64,000 nt of DNA from VBAU01 sp036005185 (lineage in GTDB: Bacteria > Bacteroidota > Bacteroidia > Chitinophagales > Chitinophagaceae), in NCBI GenBank assembly GCA_036005185.1, contig DASYQS010000003.1:1-64000 (forward strand). The letters run 5' to 3'. A program made the position numbers and the translations under genes. Under the pieces are notes generated by a model that saw only the letters and a program-made list of their open reading frames with translations, had not been told where the DNA came from and did no database searches. Below are positions 32,539-42,225 of this stretch, in pieces; positions within the stretch are counted from its first letter, which is position 1; each line of letters opens with the position of its first letter.

Positions 32539-35424
32539 TCAGGTCGCCACTGGAAGCCGGATTTGCACGGACACTCCTTCGCCAACAGCAGACGCTATTT
32601 CAATTTTCCCTTTCCATTTTTTTACCCGTTCGTTCATTCCCTTCAGCCCATGACGATTCGTTTCTTTATCTGTTTCAAAACCTTTCCCATCGTCTTTAAT
32701 GATAAGAACAAGTTGATTGTGTTCGATGGCTATTTTTATTACTACTTTCTTTGCCTCCGCATGTTTGGAAATATTGCTGACTGCTTCTTTAAAAAGAAGA
32801 TAAACATCCCGGCGCTGTTCCATGATCAATTTCTTTTCTTCAAAAGCGCGATCGAGCTGAAGATCATAATCAATATTGGCCGAATCGAATAATTCAGCAG
32901 CATAGCGGCGCATTCTCGATGCCATTTCATCCAGGGTATCGTGTTTGCTGTTTACGCTCCAGATGATATCATCCAGCGCTTGGGATGAAGAAGAAACTTC
33001 TTCGGATATACGTTGTAAAAAATCACCGGCCCTGCTTGACTCCGGCAGATCCTTTTTGCTGAGATTTGTCAGGATGCTGATGTTGGTAAGGTTGGATCCT
33101 ATTTCATCATGCAGATCGGTGGCAATGCTGTTACGTACTTTTTGCAAGCGGATCAATTGTTGTATACGGTATCGGTATAGTGCATACGCTAATAAACAAA
33201 CACCTGAAATCAATAATGCAATAAACCAGGGTTTTTGCCAGAACGGTGTGTTTACAGTAAAACCGTAAACTGCAACCTTACCCCAACGACCATCAAAGCC
33301 TAATGCCCTTACCTCAAATGTGTACATGCCTGGCCGGAGACTTGCAAAATGTACACTATGCGATTTGCCGGCAACTTTCCAACCAGTATCACTGCCCCCC
33401 AATAGACGATAGCTGAATTGCGTAAAATCTTCGTTTATGAATTGCGGGGCGCTGAACTCAAAATGGATTTGTGCGTTATTATAGGATAATTTTACAGGGC
33501 CTGCATTCACCCGGAAAGAGCTATCGGAGTTCCCCATCGATACCATAGTGATATAAGCGGAAGGAGGTGACAGGGTATCCTGCTGCATATCCCTTGCATA
33601 CATAAGGTAAGGAAACCCGGCAGCTATCAGCCAGTCATCTTGTAAGAAACGGATATCATTTACAAAAGAAAAAAATTTGTTGACTTTCCCGTAATTAAAC
33701 ACCCGGTATTTGTTTTGAAAAGGGATCAGTTTGTCCATCCCCTGCATCGTTCCAGCCCAGATTTGTCCTTTTTTATCCCGGTTAATGACGCGAACAAAGT
33801 TGGAAGATAATCCCTGGTCTGTTCCATAATGCTGCAATTCATATTTTCCACTCGCCGGTTCAAGTAAGCGGATAAGACCTTTATATCTCGTGCCAATCCA
33901 AAGTTCGTTTTCCTTATCTGAGTAAAGTGCCCGGATATGTTTATCGGGAAGTTCGTAAACAATCGAATCGGTTATTTTTAGTGAAATGTCTTGTTGGTTT
34001 CGATGCAATTTTATTTTATAAATGCCGGAATTAAAAAAGCCCACCCAAAGAAAATCATTATCACCGGGTATTATAGTGTACATCATATCGGGAATGTTCA
34101 TCGTTAATTTTTCTTGTGCACTCCCATCTGAAATGATAAATAGTTTGTTTTTAGATACAGCAATAAAATTTTCCGGGCCAATCCTTATAACATGACTAAA
34201 AGTATCAGCGGGCCATTTGATTATTTTAGTGGCGGCCTCACCCTGCTTAAAGATTTTGCCCTGCTGTCCTTTTATCAGAAGTATTTCTTCCCGGCTAATC
34301 TTGTACTTAAAGTATGCGTCATTCTTTGAGGAATATTTTGATATTCCTGTAGCCAGGTTCAACTCACCCACACCAGTACCAGAGAAAAAACGGGCGATAT
34401 TTTCTGTAACAGGCGACACAAAACCTGTCCCCTCCAGCGGAAGGCCATTTTGCTGCGTAAATATTTTTATTTCATTGGACAGAGTATGTTTCGCAAGCCC
34501 CAGCGGCGTACCTATCCATATATTTTTTTGATGATCCTCTAATAGACAGTTAATGAATAGCGAAGGCAAACCATCTTCAAGTGTAAATATGTAAGATCCT
34601 CCATTGGGTTGAACTTGGACAAGGCCACTATTGGTTGCAATCCAGAAATTCCCCTTGCTATCTTCCATCACCTGGTTTATGTGATTTTGCCTGAGTATAG
34701 GTAGGTTAAATAAAGATGGAAGCGGAAGAGCCTGGATAGGTTTGCCGGGAGAGGTGGCAGGGCCTAGCAGCTTTAATCCCTTGCCAGTCCCTATCCATGT
34801 CCGGTGGTGGGAGTCAGTAAAAACAGTAGTTGTAGCTAAAGGGCTAACGGACGACCACTCCCGCAAGGACAAAGTGGTTAATTGAACTGAAGCATCTTGC
34901 TCACTTAACAACAAAAGCGAGTCATTCACTACTGTTATTTCATGTATGCTTTTTTTATAGTTCGGGTTCAGTGGCATAAATGTACCGTTGTGCCAGTCCA
35001 CAATCCCATTGTAATCAGTAGTTGCCAGCAGGCGCTTGTTATTTTGCCAATAAAATTTATTGATGATTAAATTGCTACCAGGCATCAATGGAGTAATCCG
35101 GTCATTTTTCAGTAAACGGGGTCCGTCTGAATTTTGCGCAATGATAAATTCCTGCTCTGCTATCTCAACAATATCATTGATCATGTCATTGGTAAGGCCA
35201 TTATCCGTAGTATAATTTGTAAAACGGCTGCCATCATATCGGCTTAATCCCCCCCGGGTGCAGAGCCAAATAAAGCCGCGGCTATCCTGATAAATATGGA
35301 GAATGTCATTATTCACAAGCCCATCCTCAATATTATATTTACGGATATTAATTTGTTGTGCCTGGGTGATAAAAGCTCCGCAGGCCAGCAGAATAGTTAT
35401 CACTATGATAAGGAACCTTTTCAC
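32539..35424 (-). CDS. propeller-sensor histidine kinase (HisKA_3)
   Basis: A 961-residue sensor kinase. The signal peptide is followed by two seven-blade beta-propellers of Reg_prop repeats (for example QDSRGFIWLCTRGGLSRYDG, DSKGNFWIATNSGLVQ and DKKGQIWAGTMQGMDKL), a Y_Y_Y domain (about 640-730), a transmembrane helix (WFIALLISGVCLLAYALY) and a HisKA_3 domain with His772 (ATDLHDEIGSNLTN). A HATPase_c domain follows (EAVSNISKHAEA, IKDDGKGF, HGLKGMNERV). This is the periplasmic-sensing architecture typical of Bacteroidota, but unlike hybrid two-component systems it uses the separate LuxR-type regulator downstream. Confidence 0.9.
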   Translation of the reverse strand: MKRFLIIVITILLACGAFITQAQQINIRKYNIEDGLVNNDILHIYQDSRGFIWLCTRGGLSRYDGSRFTNYTTDNGLTNDMINDIVEIAEQEFIIAQNSDGPRLLKNDRITPLMPGSNLIINKFYWQNNKRLLATTDYNGIVDWHNGTFMPLNPNYKKSIHEITVVNDSLLLLSEQDASVQLTTLSLREWSSVSPLATTTVFTDSHHRTWIGTGKGLKLLGPATSPGKPIQALPLPSLFNLPILRQNHINQVMEDSKGNFWIATNSGLVQVQPNGGSYIFTLEDGLPSLFINCLLEDHQKNIWIGTPLGLAKHTLSNEIKIFTQQNGLPLEGTGFVSPVTENIARFFSGTGVGELNLATGISKYSSKNDAYFKYKISREEILLIKGQQGKIFKQGEAATKIIKWPADTFSHVIRIGPENFIAVSKNKLFIISDGSAQEKLTMNIPDMMYTIIPGDNDFLWVGFFNSGIYKIKLHRNQQDISLKITDSIVYELPDKHIRALYSDKENELWIGTRYKGLIRLLEPASGKYELQHYGTDQGLSSNFVRVINRDKKGQIWAGTMQGMDKLIPFQNKYRVFNYGKVNKFFSFVNDIRFLQDDWLIAAGFPYLMYARDMQQDTLSPPSAYITMVSMGNSDSSFRVNAGPVKLSYNNAQIHFEFSAPQFINEDFTQFSYRLLGGSDTGWKVAGKSHSVHFASLRPGMYTFEVRALGFDGRWGKVAVYGFTVNTPFWQKPWFIALLISGVCLLAYALYRYRIQQLIRLQKVRNSIATDLHDEIGSNLTNISILTNLSKKDLPESSRAGDFLQRISEEVSSSSQALDDIIWSVNSKHDTLDEMASRMRRYAAELFDSANIDYDLQLDRAFEEKKLIMEQRRDVYLLFKEAVSNISKHAEAKKVVIKIAIEHNQLVLIIKDDGKGFETDKETNRHGLKGMNERVKKWKGKIEIASAVGEGVSVQIRLPVAT

Positions 35425-35533
35425 CAGGATCAGGTATTCGGCTTTGGATGAATAATCAGAAAATTAACGATTAGGCGGCATTTCTTAAAATTGAAGGAAA
35501 TGCAGCTAATTTTCATAGAATAAGGTTTTTTGC

Positions 35534-37033
35534 CTCAACGGGGTCTTCCGCACGGGCTACTGTGTACCCACAAGTTTTTCTAATTAGAGACAAATTAAAT
35601 TATGGAATTGCATTCGCACCGTCCAGATTACACTGGTCTTTTAGGAGATAAGAGGCTGAAAAAAGGGGGCTGCTATTTTCAGCCGATTAGTGATTGGCAG
35701 GAACTCCAGTATTCGAATGTCTTTTTCAGACAGGTCGTCGCAAAAAGGCTGTTATCGTTTTTTACAAAATCCAAAAGTCAGTGAATTGTTTTTAATTAAT
35801 GAAATGACCAATCGGTGTAGTAAAACTGCAAAAGGTCGTCATTTAATAATTATACAAGACAGCAGTAGTTTCAATCTCAACAGTCATTATTACCGACTGA
35901 AAAAGAATAGTGGCATCGGCACTATTGAAGACAATTTCAACCTGGGATTTTTCATGTATGCAAGTCTTGTAATGGATGCATTCGCAGAAACGATGCTTGG
36001 GTTTTCAGACGTTCAGTTATGGCATCGTGTATATAATGACCCAGATCGGGAAAAGCGTATCAGTAAATTACCCATAGAGAAAAAAGAATCTTATAAGTGG
36101 ATACAAGCATGCGAAAAAACAAAACAAAAACTCTCTGATGCAGCCAGCATCACTTTTGTTGAAGATCGAGATGGCGATATTTACGAACAGTTTGCAAGGA
36201 TTGCTGGTGACAACACACATTTTGTAATCCGCAGTTGCAAAGAGCGAAGACTGGCTGATGGTAGTAGGCTATATGAAACATTACATAATGCAAAAGTATG
36301 TGGTCATTATGTGATAACAGTAGCAGGTAATGCAAGGAAAAAGAAAACAGAACGTAGAGCTCAGATCGATGTAAGGTTTAAAAAAGTAAATATTAGTCGC
36401 TCTTCTCATTGCATCAATAAAGATATTGCTGATACAATTGAGTTGTTTGCAGTAGAGGCTCGGGAAAGAGAATACAATGGCAAGGATAAAATTTGTTGGC
36501 GATTGCTTACAACACATACCATTAATGGATTTGAAGATACGATTGACATAATTGAATGTTATCGTAAGAGATGGTACATCGAACAAGTATTTAGATTGTT
36601 GAAAAAACAAGGCTTTGCAATGGAACAAAGTCAACTGGAAAGTGGATGGGCGATTAGAAAATTATCCGTGATGGCATTAAATGCTGTATTACGAGTCATG
36701 CAATTGATGCATGCAACTGGTGATGAAACAGCACAACCCATTAATGAGGTATTTACCACACAAAAACAAGCGTGTCTCAAACAAATCAATCAGCAGTTAA
36801 AGGGAAAAACAGACAAGCAATCCAATCCCCATCCTTGGAACATTCTATTGTGGGCCAAATGGATTATTGCAAGACTAGGAGGTTGGAAAGGATATTCCTC
36901 ACAACGAGTACCTGGTCCTATTACATTAAAAAGAGGACTTGACAACTTCACCCAAATATTCAATGGCTGGTGCCTTGCGTTACAATTTTACCAAGATGTG
37001 GGTACAGTAGCTTCCGCAGGAGACCCCGTTGAC
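35534..37033 (+). mobile_element. IS4-family insertion sequence
   Basis: Imperfect terminal inverted repeats flank the transposase. The left end TCAACGGGGTCTTCCGC (35535-35551) continues to GGCTACTGTGTACCCACA. The right end (about 36997-37032) is its complement with a few mismatches and a 2-base gap. The right repeat overlaps the end of the transposase frame. No clear target-site duplication was found; the flanks GTTTTTTGCC and TGTTTTACC are only similar. The element is about 1.5 kb. Confidence 0.7.
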
Positions 37034-37072
37034 TGTTTTACCAAGGTGGCGATGGTCGCCCGACCAACATAA
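35602..37072 (+). pseudogene. IS4-family transposase, frameshifted at an A6G5 run
   Basis: The N-terminal part reads GLLGDKRLKK in one frame (from 35602). Just after the run AAAAAAGGGGG (35659-35669) the homology moves to the +1 frame, where it continues RAAIFSRLVIGRNSSIRMSF and then SQKGCYRFLQN, as in IS4 transposases. The catalytic Asp in IIIQDSSSFN, Asp in FVEDRDGD and Glu in YRKRWYIEQVFRLLKKQG (the YREK-type motif) are all present in the long frame (35690-37072). A one-base insertion in the homopolymer, real or a sequencing error, explains the break. Slippage at the run could also restore some full-length enzyme. Confidence 0.7.
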
Positions 37073-37302
37073 ACCATGAACCAATCTTCAAACTCATAGA
37101 AGAAAAAAACGTCCACGCACTGGTGTTTTGCTCATCAACTTCTCTTTTCATTCCAGTAGATTCGTAATGAGATGTAGTTAGTACAGCCTGTGGTCTGATT
37201 GGGGTTTGATTGTGGTCATAGTGCAGTTAAAAGCATTGTTTATGCATATAACCGCATGTAATCTGCAACCAGATACGAAGAGGCACACCAAAATAATGTT
37301 TT
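37073..37302. other. spacer after the IS with a short gene tail
   Basis: From about 37033 one plus-strand frame is open and reads LFYQGGDGRPTNINHEPIFK followed by LIEEKNVHALVFCSS, stopping near 37165. It may be the 3' end of a gene disrupted by the IS, but no matching 5' part is seen on the left side and the family is not recognised. The remainder of the spacer shows nothing. Confidence 0.35.
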
Positions 37303-37638
37303 ATGGCAAGACAAACCGGATCGAACGAATTTGAAGGTACTATTGGTCCCGTTACGGGATACAAAATGCGTGGCCGTTATTATCTGAGAATGAAAAGCTC
37401 ACTTGACCGCAAAACGGTGCTGACCGACAAGCGCTTTTTCAAAACCCGTGAAAATGCAAAATGGTTTGCCGAGGCGCAGAAAATAGCGAAGGAGGTTTAT
37501 CAAGAGCTTTCGCCCCTGCAACGCGACCGCCGCAAGGTTTGGTACCCGCTGAGAAATAAGGCTCAGCAAATGGTAAAAAAGAAATTGTCCCGTGAAGAGA
37601 TTATCCGCGACTTAAGAAAGGAATTTACAATACGCTAA
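37303..37638 (+). CDS. hypothetical basic protein
   Basis: A 111-residue basic protein beginning MARQTGSNEFEGTIGPVTGY, with a central KRFFKTRENAKWFAEAQKIA helix and a C-terminal KKKLSREEIIRDLRKEF. Short proteins opening with MARQxG and GTIGxxTxY occur widely in Bacteroidota; their function is unknown to me. It stands alone between the IS and the convergent GH51 gene. Confidence 0.6.
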   Translation: MARQTGSNEFEGTIGPVTGYKMRGRYYLRMKSSLDRKTVLTDKRFFKTRENAKWFAEAQKIAKEVYQELSPLQRDRRKVWYPLRNKAQQMVKKKLSREEIIRDLRKEFTIR

Positions 37639-37778
37639 ATACTTACTGAAGAAGAATTACAAACTCTTATTTCCAAAGACATTCAAAATGTCAGGATCAG
37701 CGCATTTAGATTAAATAGGGCCATGTACTAATGCGTTCACCATTTATTTTTTATACTCGATCATCCGGTTCCTTCCTA

Positions 37779-39290
37779 TCAATTTACTTTCACGATGATC
37801 TGCGTAAAAGAATGTGGGGGGAACGAATAAACAATCTTATTTCCTTTTATTGTTGCATTTTTCATTACCGGAGCATATTGTTGCTGCTTATCAAAACTAA
37901 ATGCTTCGTTCAAATCTGTTGTGTTTACCTCGCTAACAGACGGATTGCCTGAAAAACTTCCTGATTGATTGATGATCTCCGTTTCAATGGCTTTGTCTTT
38001 ATGACGATTGACAACATTAATAATGACTGAACCAGTTTCTTTTGAATAAACTGTGCTTACGTCGAGATAAGGAATGCCTTTGTACTTGCCTGCGCTGAAC
38101 GTATCGCATGCAACGTAAGGATCGATGGCAGTACCGCGACAATTGTTAGAAAACAATTTGAATGTATAAAACAATGGAGATTTGAAGGTCCCTTTCTGGG
38201 GATCACTTGATAAAAGAGAAGTCATCAGCGTAAAATTTCCCATCTTCACTACATCGGCATGACGGATAAAGGAATTTAGCGATTGTGCTACCGGCAAAAC
38301 GTTCAAAAAGCTTCTGCCGAAAGATCCCCATTCATCTACTGAAATACCAATTGGGTTTTTGTAACCTTTAATAGCTGATATATTTTCAATTTCATTTGCA
38401 GTAAGTTTTATTCTTTCTTCAAAGGTCATGGCACTGGCTCCCATCAAGCTGTAGTAGTCCGGCGAATTTTCCCAGTAACTGTGTATGGAAATATAATCTA
38501 TGCGATCTCCCAGACCTGTTAGTATTTTACGGTTCCAGTCATCCCATGTGCCTTGGCTGTACCACGATGAACCGCAGGCAACTAATTTAATAGTGTTGTC
38601 AACTGCCTTCATTGCTTTGGCTGCTTCTCTCGCGACCTCCACATAATCTTCGGCATTTTTATGACCGAGTTCCCATGGCAAACCATCCACTTCATTTCCC
38701 AAATCCCATATCCTTACATTGTATGGATCTTTATGTCCATACTTTGCACGTAGATCAGAATAGTATGTGCCTCCTTTGTAATTGCAGTATTCAACCCAAT
38801 ACACTGCGTCCATTATATTATCAAGACCAAGGTTGACACAAACAATATTTTCACTACCGATGGATTGATTAAGTTTCATCCATTCATCCGTACCGACATG
38901 ATTATTATCCACGCCACCCCATGCAAGGTTGATACGGACAGGACGTTGATCCTTTGGACCAATTCCATCCTGCCAGTTATAGCCCATCAAAAAATTGCCG
39001 CCTGGCCATCGCATATTTGTTACTTTCAACTCTTTCATCGCATTAATGTAATCTTTCCTGAACCCGTTTTCGTCTGCAAGGGGGGATGAGGGATCGTAAA
39101 GATTTCCATATACAGTATTGAATTCTGTATTTGAATTTGCTATTCTTCTGTGGATGGGCTCCATGAACACACCATAAATTTTCGGATCAATTTCTCCAAT
39201 CGTTCTTTCCAGATCAATTTTAATTTTTGCTGTTTGCGAGAACAGAGATAACGGAAGAAGGACTTGCAACAGAAAAAGTATTTTTTTCAT
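37779..39290 (-). CDS. alpha-L-arabinofuranosidase, GH51
   Basis: A 503-residue secreted glycosidase (signal peptide MKKILFLLQVLLPLSLFSQ) that removes terminal alpha-L-arabinofuranosyl groups from arabinan or arabinoxylan. GH51 hallmarks are GVFMEPIHRRIAN, MRWPGGNFLMGYNW, the acid/base Glu200 in IWDLGNEVDG and the nucleophile Glu320 in SVDEWGSFG. The barrel is complete and a C-terminal beta-sandwich follows. It is the last gene of the minus-strand run with SusC/SusD and the two dehydratase genes, and likely supplies L-arabinose to that pathway. A 141-base gap to the next gene may hold its own promoter. Confidence 0.9.
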   Translation of the reverse strand: MKKILFLLQVLLPLSLFSQTAKIKIDLERTIGEIDPKIYGVFMEPIHRRIANSNTEFNTVYGNLYDPSSPLADENGFRKDYINAMKELKVTNMRWPGGNFLMGYNWQDGIGPKDQRPVRINLAWGGVDNNHVGTDEWMKLNQSIGSENIVCVNLGLDNIMDAVYWVEYCNYKGGTYYSDLRAKYGHKDPYNVRIWDLGNEVDGLPWELGHKNAEDYVEVAREAAKAMKAVDNTIKLVACGSSWYSQGTWDDWNRKILTGLGDRIDYISIHSYWENSPDYYSLMGASAMTFEERIKLTANEIENISAIKGYKNPIGISVDEWGSFGRSFLNVLPVAQSLNSFIRHADVVKMGNFTLMTSLLSSDPQKGTFKSPLFYTFKLFSNNCRGTAIDPYVACDTFSAGKYKGIPYLDVSTVYSKETGSVIINVVNRHKDKAIETEIINQSGSFSGNPSVSEVNTTDLNEAFSFDKQQQYAPVMKNATIKGNKIVYSFPPHSFTQIIVKVN

Positions 39291-39431
39291 GACGGACGAT
39301 TTAAAAAAATTTAAAGACGATGGTCTGTAATACCTGGTTTCTTTAGTATTCTGATATCCGAATAGTGGACATTTTATTTTAGCAATATTATACTACCAAA
39401 TCTGCGAAGGCTGCGTTAGAAAAGCAATCTA

Positions 39432-40259
39432 TCACATCACTTCATTCACAAGCGTTCCAATTCCGTCAATGGAAATTTTGATCACATCTCCGCTTTTTAA
39501 AGTAAAATCGTGTTCGGGCACAATTCCCGTCCCAGTCATAACCAAACAACCATGTGGAAAAGAACATTCACGGTAAACAAACGATACTAATTCTTCTAAT
39601 GATCTTTTTATTTGACTTATGGCAATACTTCCTTCAAAAACAATTTTGTTATTTCGGTTTATTTCCAAACGAATAGTGGTATTCTTATCTAGTGGGTCTT
39701 CGGTAACATAAATGCAAGGTCCAACAGCAGCGCATGCATCATACGTTTTTGCTTGTGGCAGGTACAAAGGATTTTCTCCTTCAATACTTCTGCTGCTCAT
39801 GTCATTACCGATGGTGTAACCGATAATTTTTCCTGATGAAGAAACTATCAGTGTGAGCTCAGGTTCAGGAACATCCCATGTGGAATCTTTTCGAATTCGC
39901 ACTTTATCATTTGGTCCGACTATGCGGTGGGGGTTTGCTTTGAAAAAAACTTCGGGGCGTTCTGCTTCATACACTCTTGCATAAAAATCTCCCCCGCCTG
40001 CGTCTTTGCTTTCCTCCTGCCTTCCAATTTTGCTTCGTAAATAAGTGACACCGCAGGCCCATAGCTCCTGTTTGCTTCCAACCGGAGCAAGGATATCATT
40101 TGGATTATTTTGAGAAGGAGAAAGACCTTTGATTTTTTCTTTCATCTTTTGAAAGAGAGCATCATCATTTACAAAATTGTCCCAATCTTCATTTTCTAAT
40201 AAATAAAATCCATTCCTGTTTTCAATTATTATTCCTTGTTTGGTTTTGTGCAGTTTCAT
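39432..40259 (-). CDS. FAH-superfamily 2-keto-3-deoxypentonate dehydratase-like protein
   Basis: A 275-residue protein of the fumarylacetoacetate hydrolase superfamily. The segments ERPEVFFKANPHRIVGPNDK, WDVPEPELTLIV (metal-binding acidic residues), IGYTIGNDMSSRSIEGENP and LYLPQAKTYDACAAVGP closely recall KdaD and XylX, which convert 2-keto-3-deoxy-pentonates to alpha-ketoglutarate semialdehyde. It directly follows the aldonate dehydratase gene, which would make its substrate. The cytoplasmic pair would degrade L-arabinonate or D-xylonate without phosphorylation. The stereochemistry cannot be told from sequence alone, and I see no semialdehyde dehydrogenase in the window. Confidence 0.8.
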   Translation of the reverse strand: MKLHKTKQGIIIENRNGFYLLENEDWDNFVNDDALFQKMKEKIKGLSPSQNNPNDILAPVGSKQELWACGVTYLRSKIGRQEESKDAGGGDFYARVYEAERPEVFFKANPHRIVGPNDKVRIRKDSTWDVPEPELTLIVSSSGKIIGYTIGNDMSSRSIEGENPLYLPQAKTYDACAAVGPCIYVTEDPLDKNTTIRLEINRNNKIVFEGSIAISQIKRSLEELVSFVYRECSFPHGCLVMTGTGIVPEHDFTLKSGDVIKISIDGIGTLVNEVM

Positions 40260-40295
40260 CCTTTCGTGGTTTTCATTTTAAATTGAATGCTTAGC

Positions 40296-42059
40296 TCAAT
40301 GCAAATCCCTTGTCACTTCTCCATCTGATCCACCATTTAAGACATCGAGGTCAGCGCCTAGATGTGCCTGCTGCACATGAGCAATATACAATTTTACATA
40401 GCCTCTCACTGCCACAGGTTTGGGGGCAATCCACTCTTTCCTTCTTTTCTCCAATTCTTCATCACTTACATCAAGATGTAATTTTCTCTTTTCTACATCT
40501 AGGTCAATCATATCGCCATTCCTCACTAGTGCCAATGTTCCTCCAATTGCTGATTCAGGAGAAACATGCAAAACAACTGTGCCTGCTGCTGTGCCACTCA
40601 TTCGCCCATCTGAGATCCGGATCATGTCTTTAATTCCTTTCCTTAATAATTTTTCAGGAAGATCAACATTTCCCACTTCAGGCATGCCGGGGTAACCAAC
40701 AGGACCCACATTTTTTAAAATGATCACAGAATTTTCATCAATGTTCAGGTCAGGATCATCAATTCTTGAATGATAATCTTCAATGGTTTCGAAAACAACA
40801 GCAGGTCCCCGATGCTTCATCAATTCTTTGCTTGCTGCCGATGGTTTGATAACAGCTCCATTTTCACAAAGATTTCCTTTGAGCACTGCTATACCTGCAT
40901 TTTCCTGCAATGGGTTATCAATTGTTGCAATCACATCCTGATTGTAACAAACAGGAGTGGTATTATTTTCTCCAAGAGTTTTTCCATTTACTGTTATTGC
41001 ATCATTGTGCAAATGCTTCTTTAATTCTTTTATCACAACGGGAAGCCCTCCTGCATAAAAAAAATCTTCCATCAAATACTTGCCTGACGGTTTCAGGTTG
41101 ACAAGTAAAGGAATTTTACGCCCGATTCTGTCAAAGTCTTCCAGGTTTAATTCAACTCCAATTCTTCCTGCTATCGCTAAAAGATGAATGATAAAGTTGG
41201 TGGAACCACCAATGGCAGCATTCACGACGATCGAATTTTCAAAGGCCTCCTTTGTAAGAATCTTTGAAAGCTTCATATTTTCTTTCACCATTTCAACAAT
41301 TCTTCTTCCTGACAGTTGCGCCATAACTTTTTTTCTTGAGTCTACTGCAGGAATAGCTGCTGCACCGGGAAGTGTTAGTCCCAGTGCTTCTACCATGCAA
41401 GCCATGGTGGAAGCTGTGCCCATCGTCATACAATGTCCTGCACTTCTTGCCACTCCGATCTCTGCTTCCAGTATATCTTCGGCGGAATAATTTTCAACCA
41501 GCATTTTTTCTTTTACCATCCAGTTGAACGAACCCGACCCAAGGCATTCTCCTTTGAATCTTCCATTCAGCATAGGACCACCGGGAACAACTATTGTGGG
41601 AAGATCCACACTACATGCACCCATTAATGTTGATGGAGTAGTTTTATCACAACCGGTAAGAAGCACCACGCCATCAATCGGGTTGGCACGAATGGTTTCT
41701 TCTGTATCCATTGCTGCCAAATTGCGAAACAGCATAGTGGTTGGCCGCATGATGGTTTCTCCAAGAGAAGTAACGGGGAACTCTAATGGAAATCCCCCCG
41801 CTTCAACCACGCCGCGTTTTACTACTTCAGCAAAATCGCGAAGGTGGCCATTGCATGGAGTTAGCTCACTCCACGTGTTACAAATGCCTATAACGGGTCG
41901 CCCACGAAAATAATCATCAGGATAACCTTGGTTACGCAACCAAGACCGGTGCACAAATCCCATTTTGTCGTCCTTACCGAGCCAATCAGAACTCCGAAGT
42001 TTTTCTGTTGAAGAATTATGGCTTGTAGTTTCTTTTAATTGAGTCACGTTAGTTGTCAC
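40296..42059 (-). CDS. pentonate (L-arabinonate/D-xylonate-type) dehydratase, IlvD/EDD family
   Basis: A 587-residue Fe-S dehydratase. Opening segments HRSWLRNQGYPDDYFRGRPV and ICNTWSELTPCNGHLRD, and the cluster ligands Cys69, Cys137 (LLTGCDKTTPS) and Cys210 (AGHCMTMGTAS), spaced 68 and 73 residues apart, match the [2Fe-2S] L-arabinonate/D-xylonate dehydratases rather than IlvD itself. It removes water from an aldonate to give the 2-keto-3-deoxy acid, which the FAH-family enzyme 36 bases downstream would process. It follows the SusD gene by 166 bases on the same strand. Confidence 0.88.
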   Translation of the reverse strand: MTTNVTQLKETTSHNSSTEKLRSSDWLGKDDKMGFVHRSWLRNQGYPDDYFRGRPVIGICNTWSELTPCNGHLRDFAEVVKRGVVEAGGFPLEFPVTSLGETIMRPTTMLFRNLAAMDTEETIRANPIDGVVLLTGCDKTTPSTLMGACSVDLPTIVVPGGPMLNGRFKGECLGSGSFNWMVKEKMLVENYSAEDILEAEIGVARSAGHCMTMGTASTMACMVEALGLTLPGAAAIPAVDSRKKVMAQLSGRRIVEMVKENMKLSKILTKEAFENSIVVNAAIGGSTNFIIHLLAIAGRIGVELNLEDFDRIGRKIPLLVNLKPSGKYLMEDFFYAGGLPVVIKELKKHLHNDAITVNGKTLGENNTTPVCYNQDVIATIDNPLQENAGIAVLKGNLCENGAVIKPSAASKELMKHRGPAVVFETIEDYHSRIDDPDLNIDENSVIILKNVGPVGYPGMPEVGNVDLPEKLLRKGIKDMIRISDGRMSGTAAGTVVLHVSPESAIGGTLALVRNGDMIDLDVEKRKLHLDVSDEELEKRRKEWIAPKPVAVRGYVKLYIAHVQQAHLGADLDVLNGGSDGEVTRDLH

Positions 42060-42225
42060 ATCATCAGTATTTCGTATAAATCAAATGTATCTTCTTTTTA
42101 ATCGGCCAATTCAGCATTTTATGTTCAATCAAATTGCATAAGAGTTAAAAGACCTTATGTAGACACACAAGGTCATCTGCTTGCGTTAAGAGAAACTGTA
42201 TTTGCTTCAAATTGTTTATATACTA

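Noticed and set aside
36150..36634. Minus-strand frames within the transposase
   Set aside because: They are shadows of the transposase gene.
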